This document shows, piece by piece, positions 7,203 through 14,838 of a stretch of DNA of 64,000 bases (position 1 is its first letter; each line of letters begins with the position of its first letter). Source of the stretch: JAKACA01 sp050010115. Its GTDB lineage: Bacteria > Actinomycetota > Acidimicrobiia > Acidimicrobiales > Bog-793. The stretch lies in contig JBEKLQ010000009.1 in assembly GCA_050010115.1 (NCBI GenBank), positions 23,874 through 87,873 of the forward strand. The letters are read 5' to 3'. The notes beneath the pieces were generated by a model, which did not search any database, was not told the DNA's origin, and saw only the letters and a program-made list of their open reading frames with translations. The position numbers and the translations under genes were made by a program.

Positions 7203-8210
7203 ATGCGACTGCTGATCACGGGCGGCGCCGGCTTTATCGGGTCGAATTTCGCCCGCTACTGGTCGGAGCACCATCCGAAAGACGCGCTCGTGGTGTTTGA
7301 TGTCCTGACCTACGCGGGCAACCGGGAGAACTTGGCTGACCTCGAGGGCGCCGGCCGGGTCGCGTTCGTCCACGGTGACATCTGCGACCAGCCGTTCGTC
7401 GAGTCCACGCTCGAGCGCCACCAGATCGACACGATCGTGAACTTCGCCGCCGAGAGCCACAACTCGCTGGCGGTGCTCGACCCTGCCCGCTTCTTCCGCA
7501 CGAATGTGCTCGGCACCCAGGCGCTCTGCGACGCCGCCCGCCGGCTTGAAGTGCCGAGGATGCATCACATCTCGACCTGCGAGGTGTACGGCGACCTCGC
7601 CCTCGACAGTGACGAGTCCTTCAAGGAGGACTCTCCCTACCGGCCGCGGACGCCGTACAACGCGTCGAAGGCGGCTGCCGACCACGTCGTCCGCTCGTAC
7701 ACCGAGACGTTCGGGCTTCGCGCCACGATCACGAACTGCTGCAACAACTACGGGCCGTACCAGTTTCCCGAGAAGGTGATCCCGTTGTTCTCTACTAGAG
7801 CGCTCAGGGGTGAGCCGCTCCCGCTGTACGCCTCTACACAGAACCGCCGCGAGTGGCTGCACGTGGACGACCACTGCCGGGCGGTCGACGCCGTCCTGCA
7901 ACGTGGGCGCATCGGTGAGACGTACCTCGTCGGGTCGGGCCACGAGGCGAGCATCGACGACATCGCCAACCTGGTGCTGGCGGCGACCGGGCAGCCGAAC
8001 AGCCTGAAGACCATCGTTCCGGACCGACCCGGGCACGATCGCCGGTACCTGCTCGACTCGACGAAGATCCGGACGGAGCTCGGCTGGCAACCCGAGGTGG
8101 GCTTCGACGAGGGCATCGCGGCGACGATCGCGTGGTACCGGGACCACACTGACTGGTGGGAGCCGCTCATCGGGCGCTCGCCCGTCGTCGAGGATGCCTG
8201 GTCGAAATGA
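7203..8210 (+). CDS. rmlB: dTDP-glucose 4,6-dehydratase-like SDR (altered catalytic triad)
   Basis: Predicted protein of 335 residues, an extended short-chain dehydrogenase closest to RmlB: NAD motif GGAGFIGSN (7-15), TCEVYGDL (125-132), YNASK (Tyr152/Lys156) and NCCNNYGPYQFPEKVIP. It should convert an NDP-hexose to the 4-keto-6-deoxy sugar. Two sites differ from canonical RmlB: the Thr-Asp-Glu triad reads Thr-Cys-Glu (125-127), and AAESHVDRS reads AAESHNSLA. The Asp is the catalytic acid in studied RmlB enzymes, so the reaction or substrate may differ. It is followed by rmlD and a rhamnosyltransferase-like gene, which supports a deoxysugar role; rmlA and rmlC are not in the window. A related NDP-sugar dehydratase is the alternative. 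Confidence 0.78.
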   Translation: MRLLITGGAGFIGSNFARYWSEHHPKDALVVFDVLTYAGNRENLADLEGAGRVAFVHGDICDQPFVESTLERHQIDTIVNFAAESHNSLAVLDPARFFRTNVLGTQALCDAARRLEVPRMHHISTCEVYGDLALDSDESFKEDSPYRPRTPYNASKAAADHVVRSYTETFGLRATITNCCNNYGPYQFPEKVIPLFSTRALRGEPLPLYASTQNRREWLHVDDHCRAVDAVLQRGRIGETYLVGSGHEASIDDIANLVLAATGQPNSLKTIVPDRPGHDRRYLLDSTKIRTELGWQPEVGFDEGIAATIAWYRDHTDWWEPLIGRSPVVEDAWSK

Positions 8211-8265
8211 GCGGCGTCGACCGCGCCCGGCTCGTGACGGCGCCGATCCCGATACCGGAGTCACG

Positions 8266-9138
8266 TTGCGGATCCTCGTAACCGGAGCAGCCGGCCAGGT
8301 CGGCTCCGAGGTCGTGGCCGAGCTGGAGCGGCGGGCAGCTGAGCGGGTGAGGGGAGGCCGGTGGTACATCGCCGCCACCACGCGCGCCCAGCTCGACGTG
8401 TCGTCGCGTGACTCGGTGTTTGCAGCGGTGGCGAGCGCCGAGCCGCAGGTGATCATCCATCCCGCCGCTTGGACGGCCGTCGACGCCTGTGAAGCTGACC
8501 CGGACCGGGCTTTCCGGATCAACGCGCTCGGTACGCGCCACGTCGCAGAGGCCGCCCGGCTCGTCGGCGCTCACGTCTGCTACCTCTCGACCGATTATGT
8601 CTTCGACGGCCGGTCGGAGCGGCCGTACAACGAATGGGACGAGCCCGCACCGACCTCGGTCTATGGGCGGTCCAAGCTGGGTGGGGAGCGGGAGCTGGAC
8701 CGATCGGCAACGATCGTGCGCACGGCGTGGGTGAACGGGCGCCAGGGGCCCAACATGGCGAAGACCGTTCTGCGGCTGGCGCAGCAGAGCGAGACGCTGC
8801 GTTTCGTCGATGACCAACGTGGCTCGCCCACCGTCGCAAGCGACCTCGCTGCGAAGGTTGTCGATCTGGCGCTCTCTCGGCGGCCGGGCACGTACCACGT
8901 GACCAACCAAGGCGAGACGACCTGGTACGGCTTCGCCCGGGAGGTGCTGCGCATCGCCGGCGCTGACCCGGGCCGAGTCGAGCCGATCGCGACAGCGGAT
9001 CTCGTCCCAAGCCGACCCGCGCGGCGGCCCGCCTGCTCGGTGCTCGACAACGCCGCGCTGCGGCTCGCCGGCGACGAGCTGCTGCCTCGATGGGAGGAGT
9101 CCCTCGCCCGTCTCGTGAGCGAGCTGCTGGGTGACTGA
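8266..9138 (+). CDS. rmlD: dTDP-4-dehydrorhamnose reductase
   Basis: Predicted protein of 290 residues. NADP-binding GAAGQVGSE, the active-site block STDYVFDG, YGRSKLGGE (Tyr and Lys) and VDDQRGSPT are typical of RmlD, which makes dTDP-L-rhamnose. The start is set at TTG 8266 because GGAG lies five bases before it and the product has normal family length. ATG 8194, inside the end of the upstream gene, would add 24 unrelated residues. The 3' end overlaps the following glycosyltransferase start by 8 bp. The order rmlD, WbbL-like transferase, mannose-1-P guanylyltransferase matches the Mycobacterium tuberculosis Rv3266c-Rv3264c region as I recall it. Confidence 0.88.
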   Translation: MRILVTGAAGQVGSEVVAELERRAAERVRGGRWYIAATTRAQLDVSSRDSVFAAVASAEPQVIIHPAAWTAVDACEADPDRAFRINALGTRHVAEAARLVGAHVCYLSTDYVFDGRSERPYNEWDEPAPTSVYGRSKLGGERELDRSATIVRTAWVNGRQGPNMAKTVLRLAQQSETLRFVDDQRGSPTVASDLAAKVVDLALSRRPGTYHVTNQGETTWYGFAREVLRIAGADPGRVEPIATADLVPSRPARRPACSVLDNAALRLAGDELLPRWEESLARLVSELLGD

Positions 9139-10039
9139 CCTGCAACCGACAGCGGTGCCCCGGCCGGCCGCAAGGGTCGCCGCAGTCGTCGTCAACTACA
9201 ACGCGGGAGAAGCGCTGGGTGCTTGTGTCGCCAGTCTCGCGGCGGCCGGGGTCGGCGAGGTCATCGTGGTGGACAACGCCTCGATGGATGACTCCATGGC
9301 GCGGCTCGCCAAGTCGTGGCCACGCACGCGCCAGATCAGGTCGGGCCGGAATCTCGGCTACGGCGCCGCTGCCAACCTCGGCGCCCGTTCGTCCGCTGGT
9401 CAGTACCTTCTGATCTGCAACCCGGACCTGGTCGCGAGCCGGGACACTGTCGACGTTCTGGCCGGCGTCCTCGACCGCAGCCCAGAGGTCGGTCTCGTCG
9501 GCCCGATGCTGCGGGAGCCTTCCGGCGTGGTCTACCCGTCGGGTCGCGAGTTCCCGGGGATGGCAGAGTCGATCGGGCATGGGTTCGTCGGATTGGTGTG
9601 GGGTGGCAACCCCTGGACTCAGCGCTATCGCCAGATCGGGCAATCCCAGCATCGCGCCCGGGTGGCCGATTGGGTATCGGGTGCGTTCTTCCTGGTCAGA
9701 CGACAGGCGTTCGAGGATGTCGGGGGTTTTGACGAGCGCTACTTCATGTACGTGGAGGACGTCGACCTGTGCTGGCGGCTCCATCGTGCCGGCTGGCTGA
9801 TCCGCTACGAACCTTCGGCCGAGGTCGTGCACGAGCAAGGCCGCTCGGCGTCGCGCCACCCCTACCGGATGTTGGTGGCCCATCACCGCTCCATGTGGCG
9901 CTTCGCCCGGCAGACCGCCATCGGCTGGGAGCGGGCGCTCCTGCCGCTGGTGGCCGCGGGTCTCGCCGTCAGGCTCTTGCTCGCGTGGGGCGAGCACCTG
10001 CTGAGCCCGCGGTCCAGACTGCGCCCGCACCACGGCTAA
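9131..10039 (+). CDS. wbbL: GT2 glycosyltransferase, rhamnosyltransferase WbbL-like
   Basis: Predicted protein of 302 residues with a GT-A family 2 fold: VVVNYNAGEAL, VVDNASMDDS, GRNLGYGAAANLG, the nucleotide-sugar motif CNPDLV, and the acceptor region GFDERYFMYVEDVDLCWR. These features match WbbL, which adds rhamnose to the decaprenyl-diphosphate-GlcNAc linker of arabinogalactan in mycobacteria. The position directly after rmlD (GTG start overlapping it by 8 bp) supports dTDP-rhamnose as donor. A hydrophobic stretch near the C-terminus (ALLPLVAAGLAVRLLLAW) may sit at the membrane. The acceptor in this organism is unknown, because no other arabinogalactan genes are visible. Confidence 0.83.
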   Translation: MTDLQPTAVPRPAARVAAVVVNYNAGEALGACVASLAAAGVGEVIVVDNASMDDSMARLAKSWPRTRQIRSGRNLGYGAAANLGARSSAGQYLLICNPDLVASRDTVDVLAGVLDRSPEVGLVGPMLREPSGVVYPSGREFPGMAESIGHGFVGLVWGGNPWTQRYRQIGQSQHRARVADWVSGAFFLVRRQAFEDVGGFDERYFMYVEDVDLCWRLHRAGWLIRYEPSAEVVHEQGRSASRHPYRMLVAHHRSMWRFARQTAIGWERALLPLVAAGLAVRLLLAWGEHLLSPRSRLRPHHG

Positions 10040-10050
10040 GATCGCCGACC

Positions 10051-11067
10051 GTGCCCGGGGACAATTTCAGCCGAAGGGTCGCGCGCGCCGCCGCAGCCGG
10101 CGGGGGCCGCACCTATCGCGCCCAGACGCCTGTCACCTGGTACCTCGTGCTGCTGATGGTCTGCCTGTTGGGGCTGTCCCTCGTGACGTACAGCCGATAT
10201 GAGCGGGAGCACCCCGTGGCCGCCGCACCCGTGAAGCAGACTCCGCCGACTTCGACCGACGAGTGGCAAGCCGGCGTGGCCGTTGACATCTGTGGCACCT
10301 TCGTGCCCTCCGCGTTGCCGGTGGACGCCATTGCCACGGACCCGTTGGCTTCGATCGGCAACGGAGTGGTCCGTATCGAGCCGGGCCTGTCGCCGGATGC
10401 TGCGGCGTTCGAAGGAACCAAAGCGACTCTCGGCGCCTACCTCAGCATCGAGGGTGCTGAGATCACCCCCATCATCCTCTCGGTTCCCGGCAAGCCGGTC
10501 CCGGTGCCGACGACGACCACGTCGACGACGACGACCACGTCGCCGACGACGACCACGACGACCAAGCCGACGGGCACGAAGTCGAAGGCGACCTCCACCT
10601 CGTCGACCACCTCGACGTCGAGTACGACCACCACCACGACGGTCGCCACGAAGCCAGGTCCGGCCGTGGTCTACAAGAACGGCAAGCTCTGCGGTTCCAA
10701 GCCAGGCCAGGTGGAGGTGGAGACGTGGAGCTCCCCGGGGGCCAAGGCCGGTCACGTCGTCGCAGCGGCCCAGGCGAACAGCATCCGGTTCACGAACGGC
10801 CAGCTCATCACGATCGCCTTCCTGCCCAAGGGCGTCGCGATCCCTCGCCCACCTGCGGCGACTCGTCAGGCGGTGGCGACCTTCCTGATCGAGGACCCGA
10901 GTGGGTTCGCCACCACGACGAGCACGGTGCCGGTCACGACGCCGTCCACGTCGTCGACAACGGTCGCCGGCAGCAGCACGAGCAGCACCACGTCGTCGAC
11001 CACGGCAAAGTCCACCTCGACCTCGTCCAGCTCGTCATCGTCGACGACGACGTCGTCCACGGGGTAG
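10051..11067 (+). CDS. Membrane-anchored Thr/Ser-rich (mucin-like) protein
   Basis: Predicted protein of 338 residues from GTG 10051. A basic N-terminus is followed by one membrane helix (about residues 29-46, WYLVLLMVCLLGLSLVTY), a folded domain (about 70-150, with DICGTFVPSALP), a Thr/Ser/Lys-rich linker (about 152-200), a second small domain containing CGSKPGQVEV, and a Ser/Thr-rich tail (about 290-338). The product should be outside the membrane. I do not recognise the family; the two Cys and the TPP-like spacers suggest an envelope protein. It sits between the rhamnosyltransferase and the sugar nucleotidyltransferase in a tight same-strand run, so a role in glycan export or as a glycosylated substrate is possible but unproven. 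Confidence 0.72.
   Translation: MPGDNFSRRVARAAAAGGGRTYRAQTPVTWYLVLLMVCLLGLSLVTYSRYEREHPVAAAPVKQTPPTSTDEWQAGVAVDICGTFVPSALPVDAIATDPLASIGNGVVRIEPGLSPDAAAFEGTKATLGAYLSIEGAEITPIILSVPGKPVPVPTTTTSTTTTTSPTTTTTTKPTGTKSKATSTSSTTSTSSTTTTTTVATKPGPAVVYKNGKLCGSKPGQVEVETWSSPGAKAGHVVAAAQANSIRFTNGQLITIAFLPKGVAIPRPPAATRQAVATFLIEDPSGFATTTSTVPVTTPSTSSTTVAGSSTSSTTSSTTAKSTSTSSSSSSSTTTSSTG
10510..10640 (+). repeat. Low-complexity ACG/ACC codon tract (Thr-rich linker)
   Basis: The coding sequence of the mucin-like protein here is almost only ACG, ACC and TCG codons. A second similar tract runs at about 10910-11060 and encodes the Ser/Thr tail. Both keep frame. Long Thr/Ser linkers are typical of cell-wall spanning or O-glycosylated regions, and such tracts tend to vary in length between strains. 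Confidence 0.7.
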
Positions 11068-11101
11068 CGAGGCGGTTCGCCGTCGTGCGCCTTGCCGCTT
11101 G

Positions 11102-12178
11102 ATGGACGCGATCGTGCTCGTCGGAGGTGAGGGCACACGACTCCGGCCACTCACCTACGACATCCCGAAGCAGATGCTCCCGATCGTCGATCGTGTGCTC
11201 GTCGAGCATGTCGTGTCCTGGCTCGGCCGCAATGGGATCGGTCGCGCGATCCTGTCGCTCGGCTACAGGCCGGACGCGTTCATCGAGGCTTTCCCGACCG
11301 GCGAGATTGACGGTGTGACGCTCACCTACGCCGTGGAGCCGGAGCCGCTGGGGACGGCTGGCGCCATACGGTTCGCTGCTGAATGCGCTGGTGTGGAAGG
11401 GCGCTTCCTCGTACTGAACGGTGATGTGCTCACGGACTTCGATGGCGCATCATTGGTGTGTTTTCACGCCGAGCACGAGGCGACCGCCTCCATCTATCTG
11501 ACGCCGGTCGACGATCCGTCGACCTTCGGGGTCGTTGCCACCGACGACACCGGCAGGGTGATCGAGTTCACCGAGAAACCCGCCCCAGGCACCGCCCCAA
11601 CCAACCTCATCAACGCCGGCGCCTACGTGCTCGAGACCTCCGTGCTGGATCGCATCCCCGGAGACCGGGCCGTCTCGATCGAGCGGGAGACGTTCCCGGC
11701 TCTGGCCGAAGCGGGGCTGCTCTTTGCCGTCGCCTCGGATGCCTACTGGCTCGACGCCGGTACCCCGGCCAAGTACCTGCAGGCTCAGCTCGACATCCTG
11801 CGCGGGCTGCGCACGAGCACGAGGCCCGCCGCCGAAGAGGTCACGCCGGGGGAATTCGTAGCGCCCGGCGTCGTCGTTCATGGGAGCATTGCCGGCGTGG
11901 CCTACGTCGGTTCCGGCGCGGTAGTCGAGACGGCGGCGTCGCTGGTCGACTCGATACTCGGGGCCGGCGCCAAGGTGTGCGCTGGTGCGCGGGTCGAGCG
12001 ATCGGCGGTGCTGCCGGGCGCGCGTGTGAGTGAAGGCTGCGTGGTCGCCGATTCCATAGTCGGGCCCGGTGCGGTGCTCGGTGCCGGAGCCCGGCTGAGA
12101 AAGTTTACCGTGGTCCGCGGGGGCGTCGAGGTCCCGGCCGGCGCGGAACTCATCGCCGATCGGTACCCGACGCCATGA
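11102..12178 (+). CDS. manB: Sugar-1-phosphate nucleotidyltransferase (mannose-1-P guanylyltransferase type)
   Basis: Predicted protein of 358 residues. The N-terminal domain carries the pyrophosphorylase signature GGEGTRLRPLT with the Lys of PKQMLPI, then NGDVLTD, EKPAPG and DAYWLDAGTP. The C-terminal domain (about 265-355) has hexapeptide repeats of a left-handed beta helix (IAGVAYVGSGAVVE, ILGAGAKVCAGA). This is the layout of actinobacterial GDP-mannose pyrophosphorylase (Rv3264c, named ManB in that literature) rather than of RmlA, which lacks the helix. It would make GDP-mannose from the product of the phosphomannomutase at 27965. The stop overlaps the next gene by 4 bp. Exact nucleotide specificity is not provable from sequence. 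Confidence 0.85.
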   Translation: MDAIVLVGGEGTRLRPLTYDIPKQMLPIVDRVLVEHVVSWLGRNGIGRAILSLGYRPDAFIEAFPTGEIDGVTLTYAVEPEPLGTAGAIRFAAECAGVEGRFLVLNGDVLTDFDGASLVCFHAEHEATASIYLTPVDDPSTFGVVATDDTGRVIEFTEKPAPGTAPTNLINAGAYVLETSVLDRIPGDRAVSIERETFPALAEAGLLFAVASDAYWLDAGTPAKYLQAQLDILRGLRTSTRPAAEEVTPGEFVAPGVVVHGSIAGVAYVGSGAVVETAASLVDSILGAGAKVCAGARVERSAVLPGARVSEGCVVADSIVGPGAVLGAGARLRKFTVVRGGVEVPAGAELIADRYPTP

Positions 12179-13131
12179 GCCGCATGCTCGTCACCGGCGG
12201 CGCCGGTTTCATCGGCTCAACTCTCGTCGACCGTCTCTTGGCGGAAGGTCACGAGGTCGACGTCGTGGACAACCTGAGCTCCGGGTCCCTCGCCAACCTG
12301 TCCGAGGCACGGGCAGAGGGCGCTGGGGGGACGTTCCGTTTCCACCACCTCGACATCCGGGACGAGGAGCTCGCCGGCATCGTGGTGCGTCGGCGCCCGG
12401 AGGTGATCTTCCACCTGGCGGCCCAGGCTTCGGTCCCGATCTCGGTGAGGGAGCCCGTGCTGGACGCTGAGGTGAACATCATCGGGACCCTTCGCGTGCT
12501 CGAGGCGGCGAGGGCGGCGAAGACGAAGAAGATCGTGTACGCCGCCAGCGGCGGCACGCTGTACGGGCCGCAGGAGGAGTCCGATCTTCCGATCCCGGAG
12601 CATGCACCCCACAACCCACGGTCGCCTTACGGGGTCTCCAAGAAGGCCGCCATCGACTACATGGTCGCTTACCGCGACCTGCACGGGCTCGAGTTCACGG
12701 CGCTGGCGCTGGCGAACGCCTACGGGCCCCGGCAGAACCCGCACGGGGAGGCCGGCGTCGTCGCCATCTTCGCTGCCAAGCTGGTGGCTGGCGAGCCGTG
12801 CGTGATCAACGGTGACGGGGGCCATACCCGGGACTACGTGTATGTCGACGACGTGGTCGACGCCTTTGCGCGCGCCGCCAAGCGCGGCGGTGGGCTGGTC
12901 CTGAACGTCGGCACCGGCATCGAGACCTCCACCTCGGACCTGTACCGGCAGATGGCGGAGGCGTTCGGGACCTCTGCTCCACCTCGTCATGGCCCGGAGC
13001 GTTCCGGCGACACCCGGCGCAACGCGCTCGACCCGGACCGGGCGAGCATCCATCTGGGTTGGAAGCCGTGGACCTCGGTGCGCGACGGCGTCGAGCGTGT
13101 GATCGACGAGCACCGCCAGGCCGCCCGGTGA
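12175..13131 (+). CDS. GalE-like NAD-dependent sugar epimerase/dehydratase
   Basis: Predicted protein of 318 residues, extended SDR with GGAGFIGS at the N-terminus, FHLAAQASVP, the Ser/Thr region YAASGGTLYG, active-site YGVSKK and the substrate segment ANAYGPRQNPHGEAGVV. It resembles UDP-glucose 4-epimerase and related UDP-sugar epimerases in actinobacterial glycan clusters. ATG overlaps the nucleotidyltransferase stop (ATGA), and its own stop overlaps cofD (GTGA), so it is translationally coupled on both sides. UDP-galactose formation is the likeliest activity; a UDP-glucuronate decarboxylase-like or other C4 activity cannot be excluded. Confidence 0.85.
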   Translation: MSRMLVTGGAGFIGSTLVDRLLAEGHEVDVVDNLSSGSLANLSEARAEGAGGTFRFHHLDIRDEELAGIVVRRRPEVIFHLAAQASVPISVREPVLDAEVNIIGTLRVLEAARAAKTKKIVYAASGGTLYGPQEESDLPIPEHAPHNPRSPYGVSKKAAIDYMVAYRDLHGLEFTALALANAYGPRQNPHGEAGVVAIFAAKLVAGEPCVINGDGGHTRDYVYVDDVVDAFARAAKRGGGLVLNVGTGIETSTSDLYRQMAEAFGTSAPPRHGPERSGDTRRNALDPDRASIHLGWKPWTSVRDGVERVIDEHRQAAR

Positions 13132-14069
13132 TCGCCGTCCTGTGCGGGGGCGTCGGTGCCGCCCGCTTCCTCGCGGGCCTCGTGGGCGTCGTGGACCCGG
13201 CCGAGGTCGTGGCCATCGTGAACACCGGTGACGACACCGAGTTGCACGGGTTGTCGATCAGCCCTGATCTCGACACGATCACCTACACGCTGTCGGGTCG
13301 GGTCAACCCCGAGACGGGCTGGGGCCTCGCCGGTGACGAGTTCTCAACGATGGACGCGCTGGACGCTCTTGGTGGCAGCACGTGGTTCCGGCTCGGCAAC
13401 CTCGACCTTGCCACGCACCTCTACCGCACCGGACGGCTCCGCCAGGGGGCCACGGTCACGGAGGTGACGGCGGAGCTGGCCCGGGCGTTCGGTCTCCGGT
13501 TGACGCTGTTGCCGATGAGCAACGAGCCGGTGCGGACCTTGCTCGAGCTCGTCGACGGTGGGACCGTCGGGTTCCAGGACTACTTCGTGCGGTTGCGCCA
13601 CGCGGTCGCCGTGCGGGCAGTCCGCTGGCCCGCGGCGGCTGCCGCTTCGCCGGCGCCGGGCGTGATCGAGGCCCTGACGGGAGCCCGCATCATCATCATC
13701 GCCCCGTCCAACCCGGTTGTGTCGATCGATCCCATCCTCGCCGTGCCGGGCATCCGGGAGGCGCTGCGGTCCAGGCGCGAGCGGGTCGTCGCCATCTCGC
13801 CGATCGTCGCGGGCGCGGCGCTGAAGGGCCCCGCCGATCGGTTGTTGACCGAGCTCGGAGGCTCGGCCACGGCGGCAGGTGTCGCCGCGTGGCTGGCTGA
13901 CGTCGTGGGCGTCCTCGTCGTCGACGAGGCCGATGCCGATCATGCTGCCGACGTCGAAGCGCACGGCATGACTTGCGTGGTGACCCCAACCGTCATGTCC
14001 GATGCCGAAGTCGCGGCTGGCCTTGCACGGACGGTGCTGGCGGCCGGTGGGCTGACTGAGCTCGCTTAG
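13128..14069 (+). CDS. cofD: 2-phospho-L-lactate transferase, F420 biosynthesis
   Basis: Predicted protein of 313 residues (FbiA/CofD). Signatures are LCGGVGAARFLAGL at the N-terminus, VNTGDDTELHGLSISPDLDTI, the aspartate-rich GDEFSTMDAL region, RLGNLDLATHLYR and the C-terminal ISPIVAGAALKGPAD. It transfers a phospho-lactyl or phosphoenolpyruvyl group to the deazaflavin Fo to make F420-0 or its dehydro form. GTG 13128 overlaps the upstream stop. cofE follows after 43 bp, the fbiA-fbiB order of mycobacteria. The deazaflavin synthase genes (fbiC or cofGH) are not in the window. Confidence 0.95.
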   Translation: MIAVLCGGVGAARFLAGLVGVVDPAEVVAIVNTGDDTELHGLSISPDLDTITYTLSGRVNPETGWGLAGDEFSTMDALDALGGSTWFRLGNLDLATHLYRTGRLRQGATVTEVTAELARAFGLRLTLLPMSNEPVRTLLELVDGGTVGFQDYFVRLRHAVAVRAVRWPAAAAASPAPGVIEALTGARIIIIAPSNPVVSIDPILAVPGIREALRSRRERVVAISPIVAGAALKGPADRLLTELGGSATAAGVAAWLADVVGVLVVDEADADHAADVEAHGMTCVVTPTVMSDAEVAAGLARTVLAAGGLTELA

Positions 14070-14112
14070 CCCTGCGGTTGCCGAGTGCCGGCGGCCCGAC
14101 GGAGCGGCCGTC

Positions 14113-14838
14113 GTGGGGCAGAATCCGAGCGTGAACGGTATCGGGGCACTGACGATCTTCGGCATCGCGGGTTTGCCGGAGGTGCGGGCCGGCGATGATC
14201 TGGCATCGATGATCGCAGCGGGGGCTGAGCTCGCGCCCGGTGACGTCGTCGTCGTGACCCAGAAGATCGTGTCGAAGGCCGAGGGCAGGGTGGTGGCCGT
14301 CGACCCGGAGGACGCAGAGGCCCGGCGCCAGCTCGCAGAGGGCGAGGCTGTGCGCGTGCTCCGGCGCCGCGGCGATCTCGTCGTCACCGAAACCCGCCAC
14401 GGCTTCATCTGCGCAAACTCCGGCGTGGACCTCTCGAACATGGCGAACGGGTACGCGGCGCTTCTGCCGGTGGACCCTGACCGATCAGCCCGTCGCATCC
14501 GTGACGGCTTGCGATCGGGAACCGGCTGCGACGTCGGTGTCATCGTCTCGGACACGTTCGGCCGGGCTTGGCGCCGCGGTGTGACCGACGTGGCGATCGG
14601 CAGTGCGGGCGTGGTCCCGGTCGTCGACCTGCGCGGCACGACCGACGCCATGGGACGCACGCTCGTCGCCACCGAGATCTGCGTCGTGGATGAGATCGCC
14701 GGGGCTGCCGAGCTGGTCATGGGCAAGGCGGCAGCGATACCGGTGGCGGTGGTCCGCGGCGTCGACCCGTCGGTGCTCGGCGAGGGATCGGTACGGGAGC
14801 ACGTGGTGAGGCCGTACGGGGAGGACCTGTTTCGGTGA
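14113..14838 (+). CDS. cofE: Coenzyme F420:L-glutamate ligase
   Basis: Predicted protein of 241 residues, CofE only. The usual motifs are present: LAPGDVVVVTQKIVSKAEGR, RHGFICANSGVD, SRRIR-like SARRIRDGLR, VIVSDTFGRAWRRG, and DEIAGAAELVMGKA. It adds glutamates to F420-0 using GTP. Mycobacterial FbiB has a fused C-terminal FMN/nitroreductase domain that is absent here, so the tail-length or dehydro-F420 reduction step must be handled elsewhere. GTG 14113 has GGAG eight bases upstream; GTG 14131 is an alternative. The 3' end overlaps the first GT4 gene (GTGA), placing F420 synthesis and glycosyltransferases in one transcript. Confidence 0.94.
   Translation: MGQNPSVNGIGALTIFGIAGLPEVRAGDDLASMIAAGAELAPGDVVVVTQKIVSKAEGRVVAVDPEDAEARRQLAEGEAVRVLRRRGDLVVTETRHGFICANSGVDLSNMANGYAALLPVDPDRSARRIRDGLRSGTGCDVGVIVSDTFGRAWRRGVTDVAIGSAGVVPVVDLRGTTDAMGRTLVATEICVVDEIAGAAELVMGKAAAIPVAVVRGVDPSVLGEGSVREHVVRPYGEDLFR

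Noticed and set aside
10510..11060. Thr/Ser codon tracts as a phase-variable switch
   Set aside because: The repeat unit is a multiple of three bases, so slippage changes length and not frame; kept only as a low-complexity feature.
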